Source: Diplocarpon mali
Taxonomy: Eukaryota > Ascomycota > Leotiomycetes > Helotiales > Drepanopezizaceae
DNA length: 64,000 nucleotides
NCBI GenBank assembly: GCA_024741835.1
Contig: JAENRP010000233.1
Span: 1 to 64,000, forward strand
Direction: 5' to 3'
This document shows positions 1 to 10,829 of the stretch, piece after piece. Below the pieces are notes generated by a model. That model did not search any database and was not told where the DNA came from. It worked only from the letters and a program-made list of their open reading frames with translations. Position numbers and translations under genes: made by a program. The number at the start of each line of letters is the position of its first letter. Within the stretch, counting starts at the first letter, position 1.

Positions 1-134
1 ATAATATATATAATTAATAAATCCTGCCTATTTAAAGGCTTACTTATTAAAGTTAATAGTAGAAGGTTATATATAGATTCGATAGGTATAATTGAGATAA
101 ATATTACTAGCGTCTCTTTCCTTTTATAAAATAT
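1..134 (+). mobile_element. Internal fragment of an older CopE copia element
   Basis: This stretch matches, in reverse complement, the nucleocapsid/protease part of the complete CopE around 54960-55130. Shared tracts include one around 'gattcgataggtataat' and one around 'ctttccttttataaaa'. It stops abruptly where a CopE LTR begins at 135. Protease sequence lying directly upstream of a 5' LTR is not a normal element layout, so this is best read as an older CopE into which a second CopE inserted. The five bases before the LTR (130-134, AATAT) match the expected internal sequence AATGT apart from a RIP-type change. Confidence 0.8.
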
Positions 135-329
135 TATTAAGATAGGTAATACAGCTATCACTCCGATGTATTATTATATAACCCTACTGCTTAGTCAATA
201 GGATATTAATACGTATATAGCTATAGGGAAGAAAGGGGTAACCTTCCTTCCTTAACTCTTATTAATATATCGACTATCGACCTTTAAAAGCCTCCTTTAC
301 CTACTGCACTGACTTACTTAAGCTTAATA
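135..329 (+). repeat. CopE 5' LTR
   Basis: 195 bp. It starts TATTAAGAT (from TGTTGAGAT) and ends GCTTAATA (from CTCAACA-type end). It is the reverse complement of the LTRs at 50890-51084 and 56707-56901. Terminal TG and CA have become TA, as RIP predicts. Confidence 0.9.
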
Positions 330-341
330 GGTTATAAGCCT
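330..341 (+). other. CopE primer-binding site (probable half-tRNA-iMet type)
   Basis: GGTTATAAGCC directly follows the 5' LTR. With the RIP change TG to TA undone it reads GGTTATGAGCC, complementary to the anticodon arm of initiator tRNA-Met. This matches the primer of Drosophila copia, which is a 5' tRNA-iMet fragment. CopC has the same sequence in the same place. Confidence 0.6.
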
Positions 342-447
342 TAGCTAGATTAATAACTGATTATTAACTTCCTTTAAAAAGCACTTGCGCTACAACTATT
401 AGTAAGAAGTTGAATGAGACTTATAGTAAAAGGCAAGCAATTAGCGA

Positions 448-600
448 ATAAGAGGTATGATTCCCTATTTGGCCAACCTATATTATAAGAGGTATAATTC
501 CTTACTTTATAACCCTAGTATTATAAAAGGTATGATTCCTTGCTCTACTATATATTATAAGAGGTATGATTCCTTACGTTATAATCTAAAAACCCTTTTC
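448..600 (+). repeat. Leader minisatellite of CopE, ~36-bp units
   Basis: Four imperfect units each contain 'GAGGTATGATTCC' or a near variant, spaced about 36 bp, in the untranslated leader between LTR and gag. The same array is present in the other copy at about 56440-56590 on the minus strand. The repeats keep a short frame open (457-651), which I regard as a by-product rather than a gene. Confidence 0.75.
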
Positions 601-756
601 GATAAGAGGACTTCCTCCTTATTTAATACTTTTATAATACCTACTATTTAATCATTTCGACTTTTCGATAGGAGGAGTGCCTTTAATTATTTAATTTATT
701 TGATTTTAATATATATTCTCTTTGAAAACGGTAATAACTTCTAATTCCGATCGAAA

Positions 757-1591
757 CACTAAGCCTAAAGACCTCTAACTCTCTTAAAAGAACTAGCAAT
801 AGTAGTTCGTCGATTTAAAGCTTTACTTTAAAAGCAAAGGCATTAAAATAGCGATTTAAAAGATACTTATTAAATACGCGAGAATAGTCCCTTATACTCC
901 TTCTACTAATTTGTCTACTTCTACTTTAATAGCTAATACAATTGCTAATGACCTTTTAAATATATTAAATAAGCTTAGCTTAAGAGCTTTAGTAGATAAT
1001 AATCAAGAATCTTAAAAGTAGATTTTAAATATAGAAAAGGAGAAGGAGTATAAGCTAGCTTTTGCTAAATGTAAGATTAAGATTAATAATGGTTTATGCG
1101 ATAAAGACCGAAATTTTATTTAAATTTATAATAATATAAAGATAAGATAAGATACTTTAAAGGTAAAATACTTTTAAATAACTACTTTCAATACTTAGTA
1201 TCTACTATAGTAGATCACTTTATTTTAATATAGAAAAGATAAAGATAGCAGGTATATAAATATAAATAAAGACTTCACTTAATTTATACTTTATAAAGCG
1301 AGAAGGAGAGTAAGGCCTATAGATCTTAAGATAGCTATAACTTTTAAAGAGACTTAGCTTTTTAGTTTCTTACTTAATAGCCTCCCTTTTAAGTTCGCTA
1401 CTATAAAATAATCTCTTCTTGTTTAACTTAACCTTAAGATCTATAAGAAGATCGACCTCTTTTAAATTATTAAATAAGACCTTAAAGGACGCTTTAAGTT
1501 GGCAAACGCTATATTATAAGGTAATAATAAGCTTAAGAAGAGGAAGGAGTATAGGACGAGTCCTTAAGCTTATTAGAAATACTACTTTTAT
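757..1591 (+). pseudogene. CopE gag, RIP-degraded and interrupted
   Basis: Read through TAA/TAG stops, this is one continuous frame encoding a copia-type Gag: polar and helical, with a basic KKRK stretch at about 1533-1560 before the expected zinc knuckle. The homologous frame in the complete element (about 56290-55400, minus) aligns over its whole length. CopA inserts at 1591, just after the basic segment, so the nucleocapsid zinc knuckle is missing here. No function remains. The assignment to Gag rests on position between PBS and protease and on the basic linker, not on a strong motif. Confidence 0.7.
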
Positions 1592-1890
1592 TATTAGTAC
1601 GCAGATTCCTATACAAGAGGCAAGCTGCCCTTGTTCCTAGGGTCATCCTACATAGCTATACCATATGCGATATAAGGGGTTTCATATATATTTCGGACGG
1701 CTATTCAATCAAAGGACTTTAAAAGGATATCTATATATAGCTAAGAGGGACTATAAGAGAGAGGACATTTAAAGGTATAAAGGTACTATCTTAATTATAT
1801 AGAGATAGATAGATATTATAATAGATTCTTTTTAATAATAAGTACTTAACTATATTTATATAAATATCAATTATTAATATAGAACCTATA
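1592..1890 (+). repeat. CopA 5' LTR
   Basis: 299 bp. It starts TATTAGTACGCAGATT (from TGTTGGTACG) and ends AGAACCTATA (from ...CCTACA). It matches 15719-16016 and 23214-23510 in reverse complement. The ORF fragments reading RRFLYKRQAAL in those LTRs are translation artefacts of LTR sequence. Confidence 0.9.
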
Positions 1891-2279
1891 CTAATTAATA
1901 GTAGTACCTTTACTATAGATAGTAAAGTTATTAAACTAAAGAATTCTTACTTAATTTAAAGAGTACTTGATTGTATTTCCAGTTTACCTTAAATACTAAC
2001 TTAAATATATAAAGTAATATCAGTTACTACTAAAGGGGAAAAGGCGAAAGGTACGCAAATCTAGCTAGAGTTATTACTTAAAGGTAGATACTATCCTCTT
2101 CTACCTGCGTTCTATTATATATTATAATTAGGGTAAAACCGGAATGCAATTAATATCTTAACTATAATTAGATAATAGCGTAATAATATATAAAATACAA
2201 ATATATTAGACTTCTTTTAGACCCTATTAAATCGCAGAGCAATATTTGGATAATATTAGGAAATAATTAAAGGAGGACT

Positions 2280-3900
2280 ATTAATGCCGCTTGATCTAAA
2301 GTAGCCTTAGATACTAAGGGACCTTAAAAGGGATGCAAGACCTTAGGAAGATTAAATTAGCAAAGAGGCCTTTAAATTAAAAGACCTATATATAAAGAAC
2401 TTCTAAAAGATACTATAAGATAGCAAAAGGAGAGGGTTATACCTTGCTAAGGACTTTTAAAAGGAGTTCTAAGATTAGATAGTTAGTGATTTTAAATCGC
2501 TAGATAAGGACGTTCAATGATACTTAAGGGACGACCTTTAGTACTATAGAGTATACATTTAATAAGGGAAGGGCGTTTCGATCAGCTAAGCACTTTTTAA
2601 TATAGTATATTAAGAAGGGAATAAGTAGCTAAAAGATCAGCTAGAATCATAGACCTAAGAAGTATCGAACTCAATTATAGCATAATCTCTAAGATATGGA
2701 ATAAGGTCTACTTTAGAATTTGCCGAATCTATGCGAATAAGTGAGCTACCCGCTTAAAGGGTTACTATAGCTAAATAGGAGATAACACGCTAAGACTCGC
2801 TTCGGTAAGGATACTTTAGATATAATAATAACACTTCGTAAGACAACTTATATAAAGTAAATACTTTAAGATAAATAATCAAACGATATAACCTTAAAAG
2901 AATACTATATTAACCTTAGTTAGGATAAACCCTAATTACGCAATACCTAAAGATCTTAAATCTAATACCGATACCGTTAATCTAATCGAGAGATAGATTA
3001 TTACTATCCTTTACTATAAGGAGGGATTTAAGAGCGCTTTTAGACTTAAATTAAAGTAATATTCAACTATCCTAGTATATTATAGAACCTTTGACTTTAG
3101 ATTAGGCTAAAACTCTTATAAATCTAAATAAGATATATATTAAAGAAACTTAATACTTAAGTAGTAGAGACTACTTAGATAAAAAGCTTTATATATTTGC
3201 CGATTTATACTAAAGAGCCTCTATAGACTAGAGTATATAGTATAAAGCGTTTCCTTCTATATTATAAAACTCAGCCTTAACCTACTACTATTAGTACTTA
3301 TAAAATAAGAACTTCAATTTTGCTAACCTAATAAAGGCTATTTAAACTAATTATAAGACCGAAGAGAAGAGTAGTAGATTCCTAAGGAGGTGGTTTCGGC
3401 TAACATTTAACCTATTCTAATAAGAAGACTTTTAAAAGGGGAAACTGATCTTAACCTAATTTAAAAACTATACTAAAGAGCTGCAAAACCTATAATTAGG
3501 CCTATATATTAATATAAGGAATAATCGATTGATTAAAGATAGACTTATATAAGGTATTTCTAAAAACCGGCTATTTTAAATAGCACTTTTTAAGCTATTA
3601 GCGACGTTCTTAGCCCTATTAGATAGCCTATAGGCTTGCGCAAAAGTAGTTGCCTAAGATAGACTATTAAGACCTTAATACCCTAGTTTAGCTACTAATA
3701 GATACTAATATCATTTAACTAAAGAGTAAGGGCAATCTACTGCATACTTTTCAAATAGAAAGATGAAGTTTACCTAAGGTAATAAGAGAGGAATAACCTT
3801 CTAATTAAAACCAGGCTATATAAGGTATATTATATATTAGAAAAAGGACTGCTATAGTAGTAAGCACTTAGAGGAAGAAAGAGCCGCCTAGAAGTCTCGT
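2280..3900 (+). pseudogene. CopA gag with CX2CX4CX4H zinc knuckle
   Basis: A long frame interrupted by RIP stops, matching 22900-21200 of the other copy. Near its end (3826-3867) the frame reads Y-I-I-Y-*-K-K-D-C-Y-S-S-K-H. Undoing TGT to TAT changes gives a knuckle of CX2CX4CX4H spacing, followed by an acidic/basic E-E-E-R-A-A stretch. That variant spacing (C-x-x-C-x-K-x-x-C-W-S-x-x-H) is known from fungal copia polyproteins. The role would be RNA packaging. The product is dead in this copy. Confidence 0.75.
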
Positions 3901-4239
3901 TATATAGTAAGCCGACGAGCCGAGGGCTATAAGCTAATAAATAAAATATATAAGGTATACTTATCTTAAAAGGATAATAGAGTATATTCGGAAGGTAATA
4001 GGACTAATAAGGATAAATTAAAAACATCTTTAAAAGAGGAGGACTAAGCAAGTAGTAACCTTAAGGATAATAATATTAACTTTACTATAGTATTCCTAGC
4101 TTTTAATAAGGAATATGACTTAAGAACTATACTTAATTAGCTCGAAAAGCAAAAGGCTAAATACCTCTTAATAATAGGGGTTAATAAACCCATTTGAAAG
4201 GACCCTAAGGTATTTATAACTTAATAGACGGATCAGTTC

Positions 4240-4560
4240 TTCTAAGGATTTCTAATCGATATAGGCGCCTTAAATAAGAATATAAGAGGAATCAATTAAT
4301 TTAAAGCCTTGCAAAATATATAGGATATAGTTCTAGCTCCACTTAGCGCTGAAAAGCATAAAATTACCTTTAAGGCAGGTTCTTAAAATGCAATCGGCAA
4401 GATAACTATTCAAATACCAGTAGGCCTTATAAAGTTCTTGATTATAAAGGCGGATATACCGTTTTTAATTTACTTACAATAACTTAATAAAATAGGAGCT
4501 AAATATAACAATCTATGCAATTTGCTTATAATTAGCAAAGAGAAACACTTCATTATTAGA
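4240..4560 (+). pseudogene. CopA retropepsin domain
   Basis: The frame contains I-D-I-G-A-L-N-K-N at 4255-4281, which is the aspartic protease active site (I-D-T-G-A) with a RIP-type ACA to ATA change at the Thr. It sits between the zinc knuckle and the integrase zinc-binding region, as expected for a copia polyprotein. The other copy reads I-D-I-S-A-L-N-K-N at about 20830-20860. Confidence 0.75.
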
Positions 4561-4739
4561 AAATACAAGCACTTATAGCTTTTACTTAATATAATAGAGC
4601 AACTTCTAATAACTTTAAAGGGTATGATTAATATATATTATTTAATAGAAATAGAGATATAAAGGTTATATAAAAGATTCGAATATCCTTTAGTAAAACG
4701 CCTTAAATACCTTTTAAACTAAGCTGATTATAACGTAGA

Positions 4740-5317
4740 CTTTAGCATTATAGTAAGAATAAGGGAAATATGCCAATATTGCCAACTCTATACTAACGCC
4801 CCTTATAGATTCTGATTTAAGCTATAAGATAATATCGACTTTAATTATACTATATATATCGATATTGCTTAATTTAGTAAAAGGAACGCCCTTTATATAA
4901 TTAATAAGGCAATAGGATTTAAAGCCGTAAGATTCTTATAAAAGGGAATAGGAGCATATTCGGCCAATGTAGTATTTTAAGCCTTTAAATTGGCTTAATT
5001 AAATATATATATTAAACCTCTTAATTTTATAATATACAATTATAGTACTAACTTCAAATTAGTAGAGTTTAAAAGCTCTTTAAGATTTATAAGAATAACC
5101 CTTAAACTAGTTCTTATAAAGGTGCATTACTCTATTAGTAAGGTCGAACGGTATTATCGCCCTTTAAAACGTGCCTTTAAGATAATAATAGTTAAACACC
5201 TTTGATTAAGCGATAAAAAGCGCCTATAAATGGCTATAAAAGTAGTTAATAATACTATAAGGCCTAATAGGATGATCCCTATACTACTCATTTTTAAGGC
5301 ATATCTAAGGCTAATTA
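4740..5317 (+). pseudogene. CopA integrase, N-terminal part, truncated
   Basis: The HHCC zinc-binding segment is seen as I-C-Q-Y-C-Q-L around 4770-4790. The start of the catalytic core follows: D-N-I-D-F-N-Y-T-I-Y-I-D-I at about 4830-4870. This matches the fungal copia pattern D-D-V-D-F-N-Y-x-I-x-V-D-I. The frame ends at 5317 where the next element begins, so the DDE core is incomplete. Confidence 0.75.
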
Positions 5318-5740
5318 TGTTGAATATAGAATCATAGCTATACTAGCTAAGTAGGAATAGCTAAGGTAGAGTAGCTATACTAGCTAAGTTGGATTAGAAA
5401 TCATAGCTATACTAAATTTAGCTATGAACTCTATATCCTAGCTATAAGTCATAGTTCTATATTTAGCTATGACTTATAGTACTAAGTTTAGCTAAAACTA
5501 TATTACAAATCAAAGGATTACGTATTGCATTACGTATACCTATATTAATTTATAATCTAGTATAACTCCAATATACTAGAAGGTTCTAGAAGCTCAAGAT
5601 ATTTTATATATATAGATTGCTTTGCTCCTATAGTTAGGAATCAAGCCTCCTAAGTCTCTAAGTTCTCCAACTACTATTACTTACTACTTAATACTACCTT
5701 ATACTCTCTTTACCATATCGGCCAGCCCTCATATTTCACA
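5318..5740. repeat. Solo LTR F with mismatched flanks
   Basis: 423 bp beginning TGTTGAATATAG and ending ATATTTCACA, so canonical TG...CA ends. It has internal repeats of AGCTATACTAGCTAAGT and TTTAGCTATGA type (5330-5500). No internal coding sequence and no second copy occur in the window. It has kept many CpA/TpG sites. The left neighbour is CopA integrase and the right neighbour is GypB integrase. The flanking pentamers AATTA and AATAG are not a duplication. Confidence 0.65.
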
Positions 5741-5742
5741 AA

Positions 5743-6690
5743 TAGACTAACTATTAATAGAGGTTTTAAAAATAAAGGAGTAGTTGAATCTTTCTTATAA
5801 AAATATAATATTAAGTAGAATCAAATCTCAGCTTATAACTCGAAAGCTAATAGAATAGTAGAATAAAGGTACCATAACATTTTTAATAGTCTATCTAAAG
5901 TTATATATAAAGAATTTAAGAGTTAGATAAAATACCTTTATAAAATACTTTTTAATTATTAAACGATAATCTATAAACCAATTGGAGTAATACTATTCTT
6001 CCTTATCTATAGTAGAAAAGTATAGCTCTCTCTTAAATCTTAATAGCTTATTTAAAGATTATTCGACTATAGCTAAATTTAAAACCAGTCCGATTTACTT
6101 ATAATAAGATGCCGCTAACTTAAGCTCTAGGATATAGATATAAAAGAGATCATTTTATAAAAGAAATAATACTAGGAAAAAGCTAAGGAAGTATAGGCTA
6201 CTTCTAAAGTACTTAAAACCTATCCTATTTAAAAGGATAACCTCGTCTTAGTCTATAATATTATAAGAAGTATTAATATATTAGTAAATACTAAACTTAA
6301 CTATCGATAGCTTAATCTATTTAAGGTTAAGTCTAAGCAAAAGGAAAAGGGATACTATTCTCTTTGAGAACTTAATAGAGTCGATATTAAAGGAACCTTC
6401 GTAGCCAATCGACTAAAGCGCTTCTATTAATGTAATTAGACCTTATTCCCTTTAGAAGACGAATTAGAAACTGATACGACTTCCAAATCTTCTATAAGAA
6501 CCGGCGGCGATATAAGCAATTTTAAACCCTTAGATAAAGACTAAGATTTTTCCAACTTAACCTATAAGCCAGTCCTATAAGTAAAGAATATTAAAATACC
6601 TAACTAATTATAACTTTAAATCATTATTCTTAAAATATCTAAAGAATATAAATAGGAATATTAAATAATTTCCTAGCCTATCAATTGTCT
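5743..6690 (+). pseudogene. GypB pol C-terminus (end of integrase and tail)
   Basis: It matches 59310-60250 of GypB-2. After the core, the read-through frame contains the conserved integrase segment with K-P-I-G-V-I-L-F-F at about 5975-6005. A lysine-rich region follows (about 6290-6360), then an acidic tail holding a palindromic repeat (6559-6583, read T-Y-K-P-V-L-x-V). The catalytic residues lie upstream of the truncation. A chromodomain could be present near 6600-6690 but I cannot confirm one. Confidence 0.7.
6559..6583. repeat. Palindromic repeat P1 in GypB pol tail
   Basis: AACCTATAAGCC / AGTCCTATAAGTA. It is read in frame as T-Y-K-P-V-L-x-V. The same site is occupied in GypB-m (25531-25556) and GypB-2 (60122-60146). 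Confidence 0.75.
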
Positions 6691-6973
6691 TACCTTCTTA
6701 TAATCCTTATTTTTACATTTTCGATAAGGTCGCCTCCTTTATTATTTAAGATATAGATCTTTTAAGATTATTATAATTTCTTACCTACTTTGACTTATTT
6801 TATATTCTTAATATTAACTTTTAATTAATGCATTCCTATTACTTTCCTTAAATAATAAACAAAAGTCCAATCTCCTTAATATATATATATAAGTCCTATT
6901 ATAGCCTATATACCCTTTAATTCTTATATCCTATTGAACTCCCTATTTATACTCCTTACCCTTTATAAATAAT
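6691..6973. other. Spacer between GypB pol and ORF3
   Basis: AT-rich, pyrimidine-rich stretch with no credible coding frame, conserved at 60260-60539 and in GypB-m (25140-25440). It could hold a promoter or a leader for ORF3, but I see no specific motif. Confidence 0.5.
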
Positions 6974-7316
6974 ATACCTTTAAAGAATTCATAAATAGTT
7001 CTATCTATTATAGCGAAGGATAAATATATACTAGTTACAAACTTCTCTTAAGACAGTAGAGCTATTGCATCGTTAAAGAGCTTTAAATCGACCTATATAG
7101 CCTTAGGAAATATAAAGCAATAAAAACTCCTTTTAGCTTACGCAAATACTATTAATAACCTCTTAACCTAAGTGGCCTTTGGAATTCTCTAAATTAACAA
7201 CTTCTTAATTAAGGAATTGAGATTAAAAGGAATCTCCAAAAAGGAATTCTTAGCTAATGTAGCTTAATACATAACCTTAGCCGATACCTTTAGAATAAAC
7301 CAAGATAAAAAGGAAG

Positions 7317-7362
7317 AATCTATTCGACGATTAGATAAAATTATCTAATCGTCGAATAGATT
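7317..7362. repeat. Perfect 22-bp inverted repeat private to GypB-1
   Basis: AATCTATTCGACGATTAGAT followed by AA, two spacer bases and the exact reverse complement. The sister copy at about 60887-60912 has the left arm once, followed by different sequence, and GypB-m also lacks the right arm. This is a new fold-back duplication in this copy. Confidence 0.9.
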
Positions 7363-7832
7363 AATAAGAGAGGAATCCTATTTCATTCTCGCTTCTTAAC
7401 AAATATTGACTTAAATAATAAGAGGAGAGTTATATTAAAAATCCTTAATGAAAATACTCCTACTACTAAAGCTATTTAGATTTTTAATTTCTTTATTATT
7501 TAAGAAGGAGTAGTAAAATTCTAAGGCAATCGAATTCGCAATCGCAGATTTGTAGGCCTATTTAATGCAGTACTTATAGCAGCTAATAGAGCTATAAAAA
7601 GAGCAAACTAGGCTATAGATATTACCTTACTTAATAGTACTATTATTAATATGCTAAGTCTCTGCGCTTCTATTTATAATTTACTTATTTTAAAATAAAA
7701 TTAGACTTCTATATTAGAGTTTAAATAGGATTACTTTAATAATAAAAAAGGGAATTAGTTATTTAAAGTTAAGCTTGCCTTAAAATCCGCTCCTTAATTT
7801 AAAGATATAATAAGCGCTGAATTATATAATTT

Positions 7833-7857
7833 GACTTACGGTCTTAGACTAAGAGTC
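7833..7857. repeat. Palindromic repeat P2 in ORF3
   Basis: GACTTACGGTCTT / AGACTAAGAGTC. It is read as L-T-Y-G-L-R-L-R-V. The same site is filled at 61385-61409 and 24270-24294. Confidence 0.8.
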
Positions 7858-9218
7858 AAAAGCGAGAATTCTAAAAGTGGACCTAACTTAACCCTTATTG
7901 AAATGACTATAGAAACCGCAGCTAAATAAACTGCTTAAACCTTTAGCGCCGCCTTATTAGACTTTTTAAAATCTTTAAAGGACTTTCCTTTAACTAGACG
8001 ACCTATTTTAACTTAACCTTAAAGAAGGATAGACTATTTAATAGCTACCTTAGCTATCTTGCAATTTAAAACTAAAGGATTGCGCGCCTATTTAGACTCC
8101 TTCTTTGATAACTTAAAAGAGCTAGTCTTTAACTTCTTTATATCTATATACAATTGTTTTAAAGATAATAATATAAAGGAAGACCTTATTCTTACTACTT
8201 TAAAGATAATTAAAAGAGCTATTAAACAGATTTAATAGCTTACCTTAGACGAATTCGCCCTTATAGATATTATTCAATTCTTTAATAATTATAAAAGTTA
8301 AGAACCTAATCTCTCGGATACTAAGCGAGACTATTTTATCTTATAAGAAAAAGAACGCAAAGAGGAATCTATTAATTAGGATATTTGTAATTATAGTAAC
8401 GTACCTTAATCGGTCATTCTTAACCTTAAGCTTAAAGAACGATATAATATTTAAGTATCCTTTATAATAAAAACTCACTTTTAATAGTATCTTCTTAGTA
8501 TAAGAATCAAAGGGAGAAGACTTTGCGACCTTTATATTCGCTCTCTTTCGATTTACTATAGTCTTAATTATAAAGGATTTAATATTAATAAAACTATTAA
8601 ACACTTCGAACTTTTTTATATAATAGAAGATATTAATCTTTTTCTAATCTACTTTAATAATCAATTCTTCGTCTCTTTAAGGATACGTAAGTCTAACCTA
8701 TTAATAATAGAGGCATCTTTAAGTGCTATAAAATTTAAGGCTAATCCTAAAGCCTTAAAAGCGTTAGACTTAATTAAATGGAATAAATCCTTCTTTTCGA
8801 TATTATTAAGTAATAAATAGTAAAAGGAAATAGAAAAAGAAGGGTTAATTATAATGTTTAAACCCTTCGAATGCTACTTCTTAATCGACAATTTTACTAT
8901 CGATAATAGTGCTTTTATAGGTATATTCCTTTCTATTATAAGATAAGAAATAAAGATACATCTTTATTACTTCTATCCTATAGATAATACGACCTTTATA
9001 CCTTCTTACTTTCTTTATAATATGATATTCAGTCTTACTTAATAAGTCCTTTAAATATACTATAGACTTTACCTTTTAGCTATAATAGTAAAAAATAAAG
9101 GAGCCTATTAGCTTATAGCCTACCTCAAACCTCCTTAGTTAATTAGCCTTAGTCTTTATAATTAAGTCGTTTTAATAAAGAGAGATGCAAGTGCTACTAA
9201 TAAAGAAAATCCAATTAT

Positions 9219-9243
9219 CACTCGCGGTCTTAGCCCGCGAGTC
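9219..9243. repeat. Palindromic repeat P3 in ORF3
   Basis: CACTCGCGGTCTT / AGCCCGCGAGTC. Here the ORF3 frame appears to read S-L-A-V-L-A-R-E-S, the second of the three possible frames. The same site is filled at 62771-62795 and 15088-15112. Confidence 0.8.
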
Positions 9244-10103
9244 AATTTTACTAATAAGTAAGTCTTAGATTATCAGATCCTATCAATTAGATAAGGGCCA
9301 GCTTTTAAAAGCCTTAATAGGTAGATTAGCTCTTAATTAAATATAAAACTTATACTATTTATAAAGAAGATAAGCCATTAGACTTCTTAAGGACTCGGTT
9401 TAAAATCTCAACTTACTTAAATAATAGTAAAAATAAAGTAGAAAAAGATCTTATAGCCTATTACTAATAATAGCAACCCTATTATAGTAATAATAAAGCA
9501 AGGGCACCTTTTTAAAATACTCTTAAATAAGCCTTATAGAGTTAGTAGTTTTATAGCCTTTTATAATAACTATATAGCTATCTGCGATAAGAATACCTTA
9601 GAAAATAAGACTTAAATCTTTAATATTATCTTTTTAATCTTAGCTTTAGAGCAACCTTTAGTATTCTAATAGATTAATGCAAATAAGACTACTATACCTT
9701 TTAAAGTAGCTTTTCATCTTAAGAACTATAGTAGCCTCTTTAAAGCTATTATTAATCGACGCTCTTAGATAGATCCCTTAGTTATAATCGAAGTATAGGA
9801 GTTATTCCTTTTTAATAAAGACGAATTGAAAATCTATCTTATAAAATATAATCAGAAACTCTTTAACGCCCTTATTAATACCTAGACGAACGTTATAAGT
9901 ACTAAGTCGCTTCTATATAGACTTAAGTCTTAAAGATAGCGCGATAAAGCAAATGCTATTTAGAAGCCTAATGTACTAATTAATAAAGGTATTATTATAA
10001 GAAAGTTCGGAAAAGAGATAAACCAAGACGCTAGTATAGTATCGGACCCTGATTTAGGAACTAATCTCCTATTTTTACCCTTAAGCTTAAAAACGCTAAG
10101 ACT

Positions 10104-10128
10104 GACTTATAAGCCCTGCCTGCGAGTA
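10104..10128. repeat. Palindromic repeat P4 in ORF3 C-terminus
   Basis: GACTTATAAGCCC / TGCCTGCGAGTA. It is read as L-T-Y-K-P-C-L-R-V. It matches 63656-63680. Confidence 0.8.
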
Positions 10129-10400
10129 AGGTTGGACTCAGCTAGCTTTAGCCTATAAGATAGTTCAGATGAACTTCGGCTACCAAATCTAAAGGTGCTA
10201 ATAGAAGATCGTTTAAAAGAGGTCCTTGAATTAGAGCAATTGCTAAGAAGTAAGAACTAACGTAAGAGAAGAAGGCTTTAAAGCGACGATAAAACTGATA
10301 ATTAAGTCGAGCGATCTAGAGAATTAAAGCTACTACCCTTAGAGAAGGCCATTTGAAAAACTTGCGAATTTAGGTTGAATTTTTTTAAGATTATCTACTT

Positions 10401-10829
10401 CTTATAAACCTATACCCCTTCATTCTTTATTCTTTATTCTATCTTATATATATTCTTTATTCTACTTTACTTTTTATATAATCTATTCCTTAATTATTTC
10501 CTTTATATACAACTTTCTAACGCTTACTTTTGAAATATCGTCTTTACCTTTGACAATTGTCATTTATTAAAAGTAGGTCTTAGTATGCGTTACGCTCTAC
10601 TTTTATTCCTACTTCTAGCCTCTTTATACCAACTTCTCTTTTATATACTAGTGCGGTTCTAAACTCTATAAATAAACCTCTCCCTATATTATGATTTTAC
10701 TTTTTTTTTACTTCTTTTACAACCCTACCAAACCCTAGTACTAATACTATTATCTTTCTATTGATGAACTTTTCTAATATCAGCCTTTTATATTATTAAT
10801 CTTTCTTAAATAATTATCTCTTTAATTAG
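10401..10829. other. Spacer between ORF3 and ORF4
   Basis: Very T-rich, with TTCTTTATTCTATC-like repeats near 10425-10460, a purine/pyrimidine stretch and TATAAATAAA at about 10667-10676. No coding frame is supported. It may contain transcription signals for ORF4, which is inference only. Confidence 0.45.

Larger units (their letters stand above)
135..1591 (+). mobile_element. CopE copia element, 5' portion (CopE-2)
   Basis: A 5' LTR, primer-binding site, leader repeats and the gag region of a Ty1/copia element, colinear with the complete minus-strand CopE at 50890-56901. The copy is cut at 1591 by insertion of CopA inside the end of gag. The remaining CopE sequence (protease to 3' LTR) is not found on the far side of CopA, so it was lost in a later rearrangement. 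Confidence 0.85.
1592..5317 (+). mobile_element. CopA copia element, truncated in integrase (CopA-2)
   Basis: A 5' LTR plus gag, protease and the first part of integrase, colinear with the complete minus-strand CopA at 15719-23510. It is inserted in CopE gag. It breaks off at 5317 inside the integrase region, where solo LTR F starts. The RT, RNase H and 3' LTR are absent from the window on this side. Confidence 0.88.
6974..10400 (+). pseudogene. GypB ORF3, unknown protein, copy 1
   Basis: One frame of about 1,140 codons with many TAA/TAG that are CAA or CAG in sister copies. The start is chosen from ATG in GypB-2 (60540) and GypB-m (25139); here it is ATA. The N-terminal region is helical (K-S-T-Y-I-A-L-G segment, then F-L-I-K-E-L-R-L-K-G-I). 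A middle block contains L-K-I-I-K-R-A-I-K-Q-I. The C-terminal region is charged, with K-R-R-R-L resembling a nuclear localisation signal. Three palindromic repeats lie in the frame. It follows integrase in all three GypB copies. I recognise no domain. Homology to ORF4 downstream is clear. Confidence 0.7.

Noticed and set aside
457..651. 64-codon frame at 457-651 and its twin at 56382-56579 as a conserved small gene
   Set aside because: Both coincide with the ~36-bp leader repeats of CopE; openness follows from the repeats, and the position is upstream of gag.
8341..8604. 87-codon minus-strand frame, also open in the sister copies at 23511-23790 and 61900-62170
   Set aside because: It is antisense to ORF3. 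RIP creates stops mainly from CAA/CAG/TGG, so antisense frames of low Q/W content can stay open. The sense frame has Q codons proven by GypB-m.
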